A stretch of DNA of 48,108 bases, taken from Paenibacillus helianthi. Its GTDB lineage: Bacteria; Bacillota; Bacilli; Paenibacillales; Paenibacillaceae. Shown here one piece after another: positions 1 through 8,525 of this stretch. The stretch's first letter is position 1, and the number at the start of each line of letters is the position of its first letter. Under the pieces are notes generated by a model, which was not told where the DNA came from, made no database searches, and saw nothing but the letters and a program-made list of their open reading frames with translations. The stretch is taken from the NCBI RefSeq assembly GCF_001909055.1, contig NZ_LVWI01000062.1, positions 1-48,108 of the forward strand, given 5' to 3'. Position numbers and translations under genes: made by a program.

Positions 1-48
1 ATTTAGTACACTATGGTCAAGATCAAGATATTTATGTGGCTTTAACAT
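1..48 (-). CDS. ABC-3C middle component, 5' end only (runs off window)
   Basis: Only the first 16 codons are inside the window. The visible N-terminus reads M-L-K-P-H-K-Y-L-D-L-D-H-S-V-L-N, which resembles the conserved start of middle-component proteins of ABC-three-component systems (a Pro-Lys pair, a short acidic stretch, then a hydrophobic Ser-Leu motif). Its ATG (46-48) overlaps the stop of the upstream gene by 7 nt, so the two are translationally coupled. In known systems the ABC-type ATPase gene would follow, here beyond position 1. The family call rests on a short peptide plus context. Confidence 0.5.
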   Translation of the reverse strand, partial: MLKPHKYLDLDHSVLN

Positions 49-566
49 TCCCCACCCTCTCCTAAATCACACTTCCAGTACATGTAATGCAACATAATCC
101 AAATCAATCTTCTATCTGCCCTAAGTTCGATTGTATTATTCTCTAATATAAAGTTATATAGACATTCAAAAATCAAATCAAACTTTTCAAATTCATCTCG
201 ATGGATATTTATTTTTTGATTTAACTCATAAACTGTATTTTCATACATTTTTAATTCCGATAAATTAATTGGTGATTTTAAAAAATCTTCAATTTGTTGA
301 AAATAACTCATACTCTCATCAAGAATTATATTAAAATATCTTACCGAGAGATTGTTAATCTGATTCTTTCTTTCAGCGTTAATTCGATTAACTTCATCTG
401 TTACTTCTATCTCATGTCTTACGACCTGAGAAAAACTGAGAATAACCTCTTTAATATCTTGATCAAAGAATCTTAAGGGACTACCAACCTCATGAAAATG
501 AATATTTAAATCGCGCCCAGCAGTTAAATTTCTATCTCCATTAATTTTAAACTTGTTACTTAACAT
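42..566 (-). CDS. ABC-three-component system C-terminal-domain (CTD) protein
   Basis: A 174-residue protein. Residues 8-24 carry a glycine/asparagine-rich beta motif (I-N-G-D-R-N-L-T-A-G-R-D-L-N-I), typical of proteins in ABC-3C conflict systems. The middle (about 60-140) is helical and charged. The end holds R-R-L-I-W-I-M-L-H-Y-M-Y-W-K-C-D-L-G, the kind of ending seen in ABC-3C CTD proteins, which is thought to contact the ATPase/middle component. It starts inside the end of a 51-residue membrane gene (overlap 556-566) and its stop overlaps the start of the next gene, so this is a tight operon. Family recognised from memory of the motif pattern; role as a sensor/effector adaptor is inference. 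Base composition is AT-rich, unlike the housekeeping genes further right, which fits horizontal transfer. Confidence 0.6.
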   Translation of the reverse strand: MLSNKFKINGDRNLTAGRDLNIHFHEVGSPLRFFDQDIKEVILSFSQVVRHEIEVTDEVNRINAERKNQINNLSVRYFNIILDESMSYFQQIEDFLKSPINLSELKMYENTVYELNQKINIHRDEFEKFDLIFECLYNFILENNTIELRADRRLIWIMLHYMYWKCDLGEGGEC

Positions 567-711
567 TTATATTTCCACCTGCTGAAATATTACTATTACC
601 TTTCACTTTAATATTTGTTTTTATTTTTTTCACTTCTTTTATACTATAAAAACTTATAGCTAAAGAGCTTATCGAAATAGCTGTCAAAATTAGTTCAAAA
701 GTAATATCCAT
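556..711 (-). CDS. Small membrane protein of the ABC-3C operon
   Basis: A 51-residue ORF. The start ATG (709-711) is preceded by GGGGGATTACT, a usable ribosome binding site. Residues 4-24 form one hydrophobic segment, followed by a Lys-rich stretch and then K-G-N-S-N-I-S-A-G-G-N-I-N-V-K at the C-terminus. That tail is the same Gly/Asn motif as the N-terminus of the next gene (N-G-D-R-N-L-T-A-G-R-D-L-N-I), so the two proteins may pair through matching beta strands. The last 11 nt overlap the next gene. It probably anchors the system to the membrane; this is inferred from topology and context only. Confidence 0.6.
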   Translation of the reverse strand: MDITFELILTAISISSLAISFYSIKEVKKIKTNIKVKGNSNISAGGNINVK

Positions 712-1247
712 AGTAATCCCCCACTAAAATTTTATAGTGTCAAGATACCACATATTGGGTGATTTGTCATGATAGTCACGATAAAGTCATATAAGGCATC
801 TGGGAAACTCAGATTCATGCTAATAATAACTTCAAAAAGTTACTCTTTTTTAATCCCTCACAATTCTCTAATCATTCATCAATAATGAACAATAGAATCT
901 CTAACATTCTTTTTTCATTGTTTTTTGACACTCAATGTAGGACACTTTTAGTTCTTCGCTCTACTCATGATATAGTTCATCGTATTATAATAAATCGAAA
1001 TCGAAGGCACCTGATTAGGTGCCTTCGATAGTTGGAACGGAGATTGGTAACTATATAACTCTCTATTCGCCGTTGCGTAAAGTACCTATTTGATGTAATT
1101 TTCCAAATAGAACGACTTGGGGAGATCAGCGAACGGAATAAAGAAGGAGCTATTTTAGGCTACTTAAAGTATGGATTAATGGCTTTTTCAATGATAGCTG
1201 ATACGTGAACCATGTTCTGTCAGAGATACGATTGACGTAGGTACACT
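712..1247. other. Intergenic region, no intact gene
   Basis: 536 bp. It holds the upstream region of the ABC-3C operon on the left and the terminator of the helicase/methyltransferase operon at 1001-1028. On the plus strand, about 1050-1206 reads as an uninterrupted non-ATG frame ending E-G-A-I-L-G-Y-L-K-Y-G-L-M-A-F-S-M-I-A-D-T and a stop. It looks protein-like and could be a decayed gene tail, but I cannot assign it. Confidence 0.4.
1001..1028 (-). terminator. Rho-independent terminator of helicase/methyltransferase operon
   Basis: A perfect 11-bp inverted repeat, TCGAAGGCACC / GGTGCCTTCGA, with a 6-nt loop. On the minus strand it is followed by TTTCGATTTATT, a broken T tract. It lies about 220 bp past the methyltransferase stop. 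Confidence 0.7.
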
Positions 1248-2435
1248 TCAACTCCTAGTATGAGTTTCTACCAACTTTTTATTCTTACTCCTCTTTGCCT
1301 TAATAATATACATCGCCAGTTTTATCACAGCCCCGCTTGCCTTCACAAGATCAATTGGTACTGCGTTACCAATTTGCAAAGCCGCCGCCGTAAGCGAGTC
1401 GCTAAAAATAAAATTGTCTGGAAAGGTTTGTAGCCGGGCCGCCTCCCGAATGGAAATACCTCTATCCTGTTCGTAGTGTCCGTATCGTCCCTTTGAATAG
1501 CGGAGGCATCCTCCTGTCATGGTCGGTGAAGGTTTATCTGCGTCCATGATCCCATAAACGTCCTTATGCCCTGAAAACACATTACCATTCTCATCTTTCT
1601 TTTTGTGGCACTCCAAAACTAAATCATCTGGTAATCCAGTCCGCGACCCTCCGTTTTGACGAATAATCTGCATGCGCAGGATATTTTTAGGAGATAATTT
1701 CTCACACTTATGGTTGTGTATTTCCCCGTCATCGGGGTATGCCTCACCAGCTTTGATTGTAGGTAAATCGCCGATGGCTTCCCTTACCGTCTTCCATCGC
1801 TTCAGCCCGTGCTTTTCAGCTTTGTCATGCGTCGGTTTCGGTAGTTGGAAAGAATAGCTATCAGCCATCAATTCATCATAGATGTCCTTTCGAACGGCGT
1901 GCAGCACAAACCTTTTTCGTATCTGCGGAACGCCGTAATCAGCAGAGTTGAGGATGCCTTCAACGACTACATATTGCTTTTTCAGGCGGTCAAGAAATTC
2001 GTCGAGGATTACCTTGTTGTACTCGGTTTTTATACCCGGCACATTCTCCATAAGGATGAACGGAGGAAGTATCTCTTCGATGACCCGCAAAAACTCGAAC
2101 AACAGCAACTTACGCTCTGCAAGAGACTTGTTTTTGTTTTCGGGATTCTGTCTCGAAAAATTCTGGCAGGGTGGGCATCCCGCGAATAGGTAAATATCAT
2201 CCTTCTTAATTCCGGCGGCCTTCAGAATAGCTTCACCACTCAAATTGCAGATATCGCCTTTCGGAACGCCGCGCAAAACGTTAACTTTTGAGAGCGACGG
2301 ATAACCAAGGTATGTATCTACAGCACTATCCTCAATCTCCACGGCAGCTTTAACTTTAAACCCCGCCAAGGTCAGACCGCATGAAACCCCGCCGCAACCT
2401 GAAAATATGTCAATTGCTTCAAATTTAAATCTCAT
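1248..2435 (-). CDS. DNA (cytosine-5-)-methyltransferase
   Basis: A 395-residue C5 methyltransferase that would transfer methyl from S-adenosylmethionine to cytosine in a short DNA target. Motif I F-S-G-C-G-G is at 11-16, the catalytic P-C-Q at 89-91 (Cys90), E-N-V at 130-132 and the G-N-A-V-P motif near the C-terminus; a target recognition region of about 100 residues lies between. The reading frame is open 24 nt further upstream, but the ATG at 2433-2435 is best: GGAGG sits 8 nt before it. This start overlaps the helicase stop by 11 nt, so the methyltransferase is translationally coupled to the helicase-nuclease. The pair looks like a restriction-modification-like or defence module in which the methylase marks self DNA. 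Target sequence cannot be read from the protein. Confidence 0.93.
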   Translation of the reverse strand: MRFKFEAIDIFSGCGGVSCGLTLAGFKVKAAVEIEDSAVDTYLGYPSLSKVNVLRGVPKGDICNLSGEAILKAAGIKKDDIYLFAGCPPCQNFSRQNPENKNKSLAERKLLLFEFLRVIEEILPPFILMENVPGIKTEYNKVILDEFLDRLKKQYVVVEGILNSADYGVPQIRKRFVLHAVRKDIYDELMADSYSFQLPKPTHDKAEKHGLKRWKTVREAIGDLPTIKAGEAYPDDGEIHNHKCEKLSPKNILRMQIIRQNGGSRTGLPDDLVLECHKKKDENGNVFSGHKDVYGIMDADKPSPTMTGGCLRYSKGRYGHYEQDRGISIREAARLQTFPDNFIFSDSLTAAALQIGNAVPIDLVKASGAVIKLAMYIIKAKRSKNKKLVETHTRS

Positions 2436-5331
2436 TCGTGACGCCTCCATCGTCTTCAAAAGCGATTAAGTTTTTTAAACCTGCAGGTGTATTAATTTGA
2501 GGCGGTAAGGCTTCGTTTTTGAAGGATTGTCTTTTTTGTGCACACATGGCTCTGAAATCACAGACCCCGCAGCTTTTCGGGCAAGCGCGCATGGGGAAGT
2601 CACTGTCGAGAATGCCTCTTACAGCCCACTCGACAACACCAATGGCATTGTTTACCGATTGCTTATCGACCGGTATCGCCGTTCTGCGATTATCCTTAAG
2701 TGTGTGGATATAGCCTGTCTCCACATTCTCACCAATAACTTCTTTGGCAGCTTGCGAATACAACTGAACCTGAACCGACATATCTCGCCAGTCATAAGCG
2801 GCAACATCTTCTGGCGTTTCCATTGATTTGAAATCGATAACGTCAGCTGTAGTGATTCCTCGTTGCAAGTCTTCGAGTAGAAGCAGGTCGATAGCGCCAG
2901 TTATCAAAGCATCCTTAACTGATATTTCAAACCGGGCTTCGTCTTGCCGCAGACGACCAAAGTCGGCAGCATACTGTTGAGAATATTCCATCAAGATCCT
3001 CTGTATAAGCCATTTTGCACGTTCATATGAACCGGGGCGATTAATCGGATCATTACTCGGAAAGACATGTTTCAGCATAAAGGTGGACTCGACAATCTCA
3101 GCCACTTCCTCCGCCGATGGAGCCCTATCTTTAAACTGCTGATGCATACGCTCAAGTATTGTATGGCTTGTTTTCCCAAAACCAAAGAGTTCTGGAACTG
3201 CCGCATTGTAACCATATATCGTGGACAACTTATATGAGTATGGGCATGTCAAATAACTTTTCACTGACGAAAAATCCGTTGGAAATTCGCTCTCGTCAAA
3301 GCGGGGTTGCGGCTCAATTTTCTCCGCCAAATCATCAAATGCTTTGTCCTCGCGCATCTTGGAGCTTGTATAGTCGGCTATGAATGTAGAACGTTTGCAA
3401 GCACGCTTCAAGTCCTGGTGATGCGTACTTCCGGTAAGGTAAAGAACCCTCTCGGCGCGAGTAATAGCAGTGTAAAAAAGACGCGCTTCGTCCTCAAGTC
3501 GCGTTCCATATGCTCCTCGGTTTATTGCATCAACCATCAGTTCATGCGGCAATTTTCCATTATATGTCGCCTTTTTGTGCGGAAACCTACTCGCAATTAA
3601 GTCGACCACAAAAACAACTGGGTACTCAAGCCCTTTGACCTTGTGTATCGTTGAAATATCCACCGAGTTTCCTTTGACAAGGTAATCTATTGACTCCAAT
3701 TCATAACTGTTTATAGCGATATTACCAATAAAGTTAAGCATCTCAGCGTACCGGAAGGAAGAATCAATACTCGTATAGGTCTTTTCGACATCAAGGATAA
3801 TCTTGCTAAATAATCCGAGGTCACGAAGCGCGGTCTCATCCTTAAAATCTCTTACGTTGAAAACATCGATTAAATCGTGCAAAAACTCCTGAGGATACAC
3901 TTTTCGCCGTGCAGCGGAAGTCGATGCATGTATGTTTTGATGCCACTTATTTAGAATAGTAATAAACTTTGCCTCATTGGCATAAGGAAATACCGGAAGC
4001 ACGTTCGACGCGAAGAATTCTAACGCTTCCTCGCGTGGCAAACCAGCTTCGCGTAATAACTCCATTGAATGCTGAACACAGATGGCATAAGGGCGGTCAA
4101 AGATGCCACCCTCCCCAGAGCTCTTGAACGGTATCCCGCGTTTTGACAATGCATCGGTAAATTGCTTATCCCTGTTATCTCCATTACTATTACGTATGCT
4201 TCGCAACAAAATGGCGAAATCACCATAGGTAAGACCTCGATATTTTTCCGTACCGTCCGGGTTAATTCCCTCCAAATATTTTGTCCCAATAAGGCTTTCG
4301 ATCCGCTGAGCCACCCATTCAGCTTCTTCAATTCGGTTGTCAAACCACAGCTTGCGCAAATCCTGAATATTGCCGTCGGAATGCGATTTGATTTCTTTAC
4401 TCAACCGAACAAGACTTATCGTACGTTGCACGAAGTTGTTTCCTCCACTAACTATCGCGTCAGTACTTCTAAAATTGACCAGAAGCCTATGAACGGCAAC
4501 ATCGGAATACCGTCTATTAAAAGTCAAAATGTTTTGCACATTTGCACCACGCCATCCATAGATAGACTGGTCGTCATCGCCCACCACTAGAAGCATATCA
4601 AGATGGCTTGCCAGCGTCCTGATGAAGTCTTCTTGAATGGGATTAATATCTTGGTATTCGTCTACTAGTAGGTGCTTGAATTTCGCAATGCATGAGTTTG
4701 CCTTATCCGTTATCCTCTTTAACTCCTGCACACCTAATCGGATAGCAAAAGAAAAGTCCATATAACCGTCGCGATCAAGTATTTCACCTAGTTTTGTCAA
4801 GCGGTTGAACAGCGTTGCATCGTATTGCTCAATGTTAGCCAAATCGATATTCTCATTGTTCATGGTTTGCCATGCGTCGACAAGTGGAAGAATATTCTCT
4901 TTGAAGTAACGTCCTTCTCCGTGACGCAGTCCAATCTGACGAAATCTTGACATCAAAAACAGTATTAATCCATTCTTATCAAGGATATCGTATTGCCGGT
5001 ACTTGGCATTAATGTCACCGAGTAGCTTTTGGCAGAAAGAATCCAGAGTTCCGATGAACATTGCTCCAATATAGTTTTCAGGATATCCAAATTTCCGCAA
5101 AGCTTCGGCAACTCTGCGCTTAATAGATTCCGCAGCTTTTTCCGTAAAGGTGAAGGCTATAATACCTTCCGGTGCTTCACCTTTAGATACCAAGTAAGCG
5201 ATTTTGTAAGCCAGCGTCCGAGACTTGCCCGAACCAGCACAAGCCAAACATAAAATATGCCGTGACTCATCAACTACAGCCTCGTACTGCTCATTATTTA
5301 AATTGGCACGAAGAATTTCTTCTGTGTTCAT
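2425..5331 (-). CDS. UvrD/Rep-family helicase fused to PD-(D/E)XK nuclease
   Basis: A 968-residue protein. Walker A (A-G-S-G-K-S, 32-37), Q motif (N-N-E-Q-Y near 12-16), Walker B D-E-Y-Q-D and the G-D-D-D-Q-S-I-Y-G-W-R-G motif identify an SF1A helicase. The later motif H-K-V-K-G-L-E-Y and T-A-I-T-R-A-E-R-V-L-Y complete it. From about 690 there is a RecB/Cas4-like nuclease: a first Cys in the S-Y-L-T-C-P-Y-S motif, Asp in T-G-A-I-D-L, D-F-K in V-I-D-F-K-S, and a terminal Cys cluster (C-P-K-S-C-G-V-C-D-F-R-A-M-C) that would hold an iron-sulfur cluster. The layout resembles AddA/AddB-type enzymes in one chain. A perfect AGGAGG precedes the ATG. The methyltransferase gene overlaps its end. Most likely the effector of a methylation-guarded defence system; a repair role is the alternative. 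Confidence 0.88.
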   Translation of the reverse strand: MNTEEILRANLNNEQYEAVVDESRHILCLACAGSGKSRTLAYKIAYLVSKGEAPEGIIAFTFTEKAAESIKRRVAEALRKFGYPENYIGAMFIGTLDSFCQKLLGDINAKYRQYDILDKNGLILFLMSRFRQIGLRHGEGRYFKENILPLVDAWQTMNNENIDLANIEQYDATLFNRLTKLGEILDRDGYMDFSFAIRLGVQELKRITDKANSCIAKFKHLLVDEYQDINPIQEDFIRTLASHLDMLLVVGDDDQSIYGWRGANVQNILTFNRRYSDVAVHRLLVNFRSTDAIVSGGNNFVQRTISLVRLSKEIKSHSDGNIQDLRKLWFDNRIEEAEWVAQRIESLIGTKYLEGINPDGTEKYRGLTYGDFAILLRSIRNSNGDNRDKQFTDALSKRGIPFKSSGEGGIFDRPYAICVQHSMELLREAGLPREEALEFFASNVLPVFPYANEAKFITILNKWHQNIHASTSAARRKVYPQEFLHDLIDVFNVRDFKDETALRDLGLFSKIILDVEKTYTSIDSSFRYAEMLNFIGNIAINSYELESIDYLVKGNSVDISTIHKVKGLEYPVVFVVDLIASRFPHKKATYNGKLPHELMVDAINRGAYGTRLEDEARLFYTAITRAERVLYLTGSTHHQDLKRACKRSTFIADYTSSKMREDKAFDDLAEKIEPQPRFDESEFPTDFSSVKSYLTCPYSYKLSTIYGYNAAVPELFGFGKTSHTILERMHQQFKDRAPSAEEVAEIVESTFMLKHVFPSNDPINRPGSYERAKWLIQRILMEYSQQYAADFGRLRQDEARFEISVKDALITGAIDLLLLEDLQRGITTADVIDFKSMETPEDVAAYDWRDMSVQVQLYSQAAKEVIGENVETGYIHTLKDNRRTAIPVDKQSVNNAIGVVEWAVRGILDSDFPMRACPKSCGVCDFRAMCAQKRQSFKNEALPPQINTPAGLKNLIAFEDDGGVTNEI

Positions 5332-6116
5332 AGTGACCTCCTATTGTTAATGTAAGCAGCGAATCATCCATAAGATTATTGTTAATTCTCCATCAAGCTT
5401 TTTTTCTTGCTCAACATAAATAATGTCGGTTTTAACAAAGTTACGCAGTTTCTCACATTCGGAATGTTAAACTCAAAATGAAGTGCATATGCTATTTCAT
5501 TTATTTAAAGAAATCAAAATCTTACTCGTTAAAGATTCTAAGAATTAAACCACATTTAACCAAGATTCACTCTAGTTGTACTCTATCCATTTTACTATGT
5601 TTAGGTATATTTTCCCACTCGCAATTATTTCTGCAAAACTAATAGGATAATCATAAGGAGAATCGCTATGTCTCCACTTTCAAACCGTTATAGTACCACA
5701 CTCATGAATAGATTTGAAATAATAACCCTCGAGGTGCCTACCAGCATAGTGTACGGATAATGGCGTTAGCAATCATGCCTTACGTTGTATGTCATGCGTA
5801 TTACCTAAAGACGAGGAACCACCAATCCTCAACTTTTGCCTCGTCCTTCGTACAACTGATGAAGCCGGAACAACAAACGCCTTGAAGGAACTGACATTTA
5901 TGTAAGGATAGACAGCGACATCAGCAATCCAGAATTCTTATGGGAGGACCAAAGGTCATTGTTAAAGTTAAATAGTTTAATGACCTTATCTATTTCATCT
6001 GATAGTGTTTGCTCAAATATCTAGATATAAAAAACAGAGGAAAGGCTGGCACCGGGCCTCCCCCGAGCCATTCATCCTATCCTCCATCTTTTCAAATCAA
6101 TGATATAACTCTCGTC
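5332..6116. other. 785-bp intergenic region with gene debris
   Basis: No intact gene beyond one doubtful 30-codon ORF (5668-5760, listed separately). 5761-5960 gives short broken plus-strand frames that look like coding debris, and 6029-6085 is a degraded copy of a repeat also present at 9183-9316, 20860-20990 and 23220-23345. Low complexity is absent. It separates two defence modules. Confidence 0.4.
5668..5760 (+). CDS. Possible 30-residue peptide
   Basis: ATG at 5668 follows AAGGAG with 7-nt spacing (ATAAGGAGAATCGCTATG). The product is M-S-P-L-S-N-R-Y-S-T-T-L-M-N-R-F-E-I-I-T followed by ten more residues. No family recognised, no signal peptide or membrane segment. It may simply be the surviving start of a decayed gene. 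Confidence 0.2.
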   Translation: MSPLSNRYSTTLMNRFEIITLEVPTSIVYG

Positions 6117-8009
6117 TTATCCCGAAATTACCACTGAGCTTTGGATAGCCAATCTCCTTTGCAAGTACGCCTTTAAATGAGGATCTACACAGTAGATATA
6201 GCATCCCTTCGTTCCTCGGGTCATTAACGTCCTGTAGGTGTTTCGTATAATTTGATCGGCCATTCGGAGCGCCTCGTCCTTATCTTTCTTATACAAGGTC
6301 TTGAAGCCTGAAAGAGACTTATCTGTCTTCGCACGTTTGAACGGGTCGGTGACGATACGGTTATTCTCGTAACGCATATCTTCGCCAATGATAACTCCGA
6401 CATAGTCAAATTCAAGTCCCTGTGAGGTATGTATGCAGCCCACTTGTTCGATGGATTCAGGGTCGATCGCCCAAGTCGTCGTATTGTTAAGGTTCCAGCT
6501 CATGAAGAATTGATAGCGATCTAATTGAATGTCATGGACGCCAGGATTGTTCTTGCCATCCGTCTTCCAATCCCAGCAGTATCCGGCAAGCATTCTTGCC
6601 TTATTGTTGATTTGATTCTTGCTGAAGATTTCGTCCCGTAATTCATTTGGGTCATCATAGAGTCGGATGTCATAGTCGAAATCGAAACCATCTGCGTTTG
6701 CCGTTTCACGGATATCGAGTACATCATCGAGCCATGCCAGATATCCATCGGAGCCATTGCACCGGAATTGAGAAGCCAATGTCAGCTCCGTAATATCTGC
6801 ATCCATTTGTTCGGCATACCGTCTAATCTGCTCTTTGCTGCCAACATCGTGCATGGCGATCTTCTGATATTCATCGATGAAAAATACAGAAAACCGGGCA
6901 GCGCGGATAATCTCCATCGTTTGATTAATCCCTTTATTCTTGAACAGACCCGACTTTTCATTTAAGCGATGCGCCTCGTCAACAATCAAGCAACCGAATT
7001 CATCGGGCAATGCTTCATAGTATACGCCTGATCCCTTAAACAAGTTATCAATGAACGATTTCTTCAAGTTTTGCTGCAGCTTTTTCATGTATACGGCACG
7101 AGGCGCGCTATTCTTGGTTACATATTGGCAGACTAGTTCTCGTGCCGTAAGTTCTACCAAAAGATTAATTCCGAGAACCGACTTACCTGTCCCCGGTCCG
7201 CCTTCGACAATCAAGACTTGTTTCTTTCCCGACTGGGCTTGCTGTGCCAATCTTAACGCTTCCTCATAGACTACCTTCTGATCGTCAATCATGATGAATT
7301 CCTGATTCCCCTGCAACATGCTGACGAGTGAATCCTGCAACGATTTTGAGGGTTTAATTTTGCCATGTTCAATGAGGTACAGCGATTTGCTTCTATCGGT
7401 TTTTTTGATGTAGGTTGAGATAAACCCTCTTAACTTTAGAACATCCCCCTTTGAGAAGATAGGAGCTTCCTCAATGTATTGATTGTAGACAGGATGTAAT
7501 AGAGGGTCGTTATCGGTCTGTACATAGTTATGTAAATAAGCACAAGGATAGAGTTGGACCGCTTCGTTCTGCACGGTCTCGTTATAATCCCTAATCAGCC
7601 TGGCATAAGACCATGCCTGAAAAGAAGGATGCGACGTTTTAGTCTTTGTTCCGTTATAGCGGGTTCTAACAAGGCCATCTGCATCCTCAACCGTTTCAAC
7701 TTCTGACCATTGCTTAAGCTCGATGATGACGACAGAATATTGATCCTTCTCATTCAAGCCTGTAATCATGAAGTCGACTCTTCTCGAGGTCGCTGGAATT
7801 TTATATTCAATCGCGATTCCCACGTTATCTGGAATGGTTGATGTGTTTAATACTTTATATAGGTAGTTCATGGAATTGTTCCATGCGTTAATTTCGCCCA
7901 TGGAAACCCTGCCGACTTTTTGGACGTACTGATTATGAATCTTTACCGCAATGCTGTCTTCGGTCACATCATTCATAAATTGCTGCTTGGTCGATTCATA
8001 AATAATCAT
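6117..8009 (-). CDS. DUF2075 helicase with N-terminal PD-(D/E)XK-like nuclease
   Basis: A 630-residue protein. Residues about 60-101 contain E68, R-V-D-F (D79) and I-E-L-K (E97, K99), the layout of a PD-(D/E)XK nuclease core. A P-loop ATPase follows: Walker A G-G-P-G-T-G-K-S (270-277), Walker B L-I-V-D-E-A-H-R (342-349), an S-Q-F-R-C-N motif, and near the C-terminus H-T-S-Q-G-L-E-F-D-Y-V-G-V-I and L-M-T-R-G-T-K-G, all expected for DUF2075/SF1 helicases. It starts 19 nt after the MazG-like gene, with GGGGAG before its ATG, so the two form an operon. DUF2075 proteins often sit in defence islands; an antiphage role is likely but inferred. Confidence 0.82.
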   Translation of the reverse strand: MIIYESTKQQFMNDVTEDSIAVKIHNQYVQKVGRVSMGEINAWNNSMNYLYKVLNTSTIPDNVGIAIEYKIPATSRRVDFMITGLNEKDQYSVVIIELKQWSEVETVEDADGLVRTRYNGTKTKTSHPSFQAWSYARLIRDYNETVQNEAVQLYPCAYLHNYVQTDNDPLLHPVYNQYIEEAPIFSKGDVLKLRGFISTYIKKTDRSKSLYLIEHGKIKPSKSLQDSLVSMLQGNQEFIMIDDQKVVYEEALRLAQQAQSGKKQVLIVEGGPGTGKSVLGINLLVELTARELVCQYVTKNSAPRAVYMKKLQQNLKKSFIDNLFKGSGVYYEALPDEFGCLIVDEAHRLNEKSGLFKNKGINQTMEIIRAARFSVFFIDEYQKIAMHDVGSKEQIRRYAEQMDADITELTLASQFRCNGSDGYLAWLDDVLDIRETANADGFDFDYDIRLYDDPNELRDEIFSKNQINNKARMLAGYCWDWKTDGKNNPGVHDIQLDRYQFFMSWNLNNTTTWAIDPESIEQVGCIHTSQGLEFDYVGVIIGEDMRYENNRIVTDPFKRAKTDKSLSGFKTLYKKDKDEALRMADQIIRNTYRTLMTRGTKGCYIYCVDPHLKAYLQRRLAIQSSVVISG

Positions 8010-8028
8010 GGTGTTCTCCCCTATCCGT

Positions 8029-8358
8029 TCACTGCCGCGTACCTTTTTTCGAACTTCCCTTGAAGCTGGATACCGGATACTTCTCCGCGTTTTTGTTTAT
8101 TTTCTGAAGAATGGCATCCTTTACATCAATATTTAAATCATGAACGAGCGTTAGGGTATAGATGAGAATATCAGCGATTTCGTCCTGCATGTCAGAATAA
8201 TGTTGCTCTATGGCTTGCTGGCTGTTCTTCCATTGGAAGAGTTCCAGCAGTTCGCTAGACTCGAGCGAGATGGAAAGAGCCAGATCTTTAGGATCATGAA
8301 ATTGCTTCCAGTCCCTTTCGTCGCGGAATTGGATAATTTTCTCGATTAGTTCGTCCAT
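8029..8358 (-). CDS. MazG-like nucleotide pyrophosphohydrolase
   Basis: A 109-residue all-alpha NTP-PPase. The metal-binding E-x-x-E pattern is seen in L-E-S-S-E-L-L-E-L-F-Q-W, and the second one in D-E-I-A-D-I-L-I-Y. It would hydrolyse nucleoside triphosphates to monophosphate and pyrophosphate in the cytoplasm. A GTG three codons upstream is in frame, but GAGGTG sits 6 nt before the ATG at 8356-8358, so that start is preferred. It is the first gene of an operon with the DUF2075 helicase; the pairing suggests that it adjusts or cleans nucleotide pools as part of a defence response. The family call is firm, the role is inference. Confidence 0.85.
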   Translation of the reverse strand: MDELIEKIIQFRDERDWKQFHDPKDLALSISLESSELLELFQWKNSQQAIEQHYSDMQDEIADILIYTLTLVHDLNIDVKDAILQKINKNAEKYPVSSFKGSSKKGTRQ

Positions 8359-8464
8359 TTGTAGCACCTCATCCTGTTGTTCTAATTCAATCTACTTGCT
8401 CTGTACAAAATAATGATAGCCCAATCCTCAATGTAAATCCACGAAATTCCTACAAATTAAACAG

Positions 8465-8487
8465 AAAAAGACTTCTGTTATCAGAAG
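8465..8487 (-). terminator. Terminator of the frameshifted SF0329 gene
   Basis: CTTCTG (8472-8477) pairs with CAGAAG (8482-8487) around a 4-nt loop; on the minus strand it is followed by TCTTTTTC. A related hairpin lies at 12831-12858. Confidence 0.6.
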
Positions 8488-8525
8488 CCCTTATTAAATC
8501 ATATATCTAATCATGGCTCTGAACC

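Noticed and set aside
1050..1206. A plus-strand protein-like frame without a start
   Set aside because: No start codon, no ribosome site and no recognisable family; may be decay or chance.
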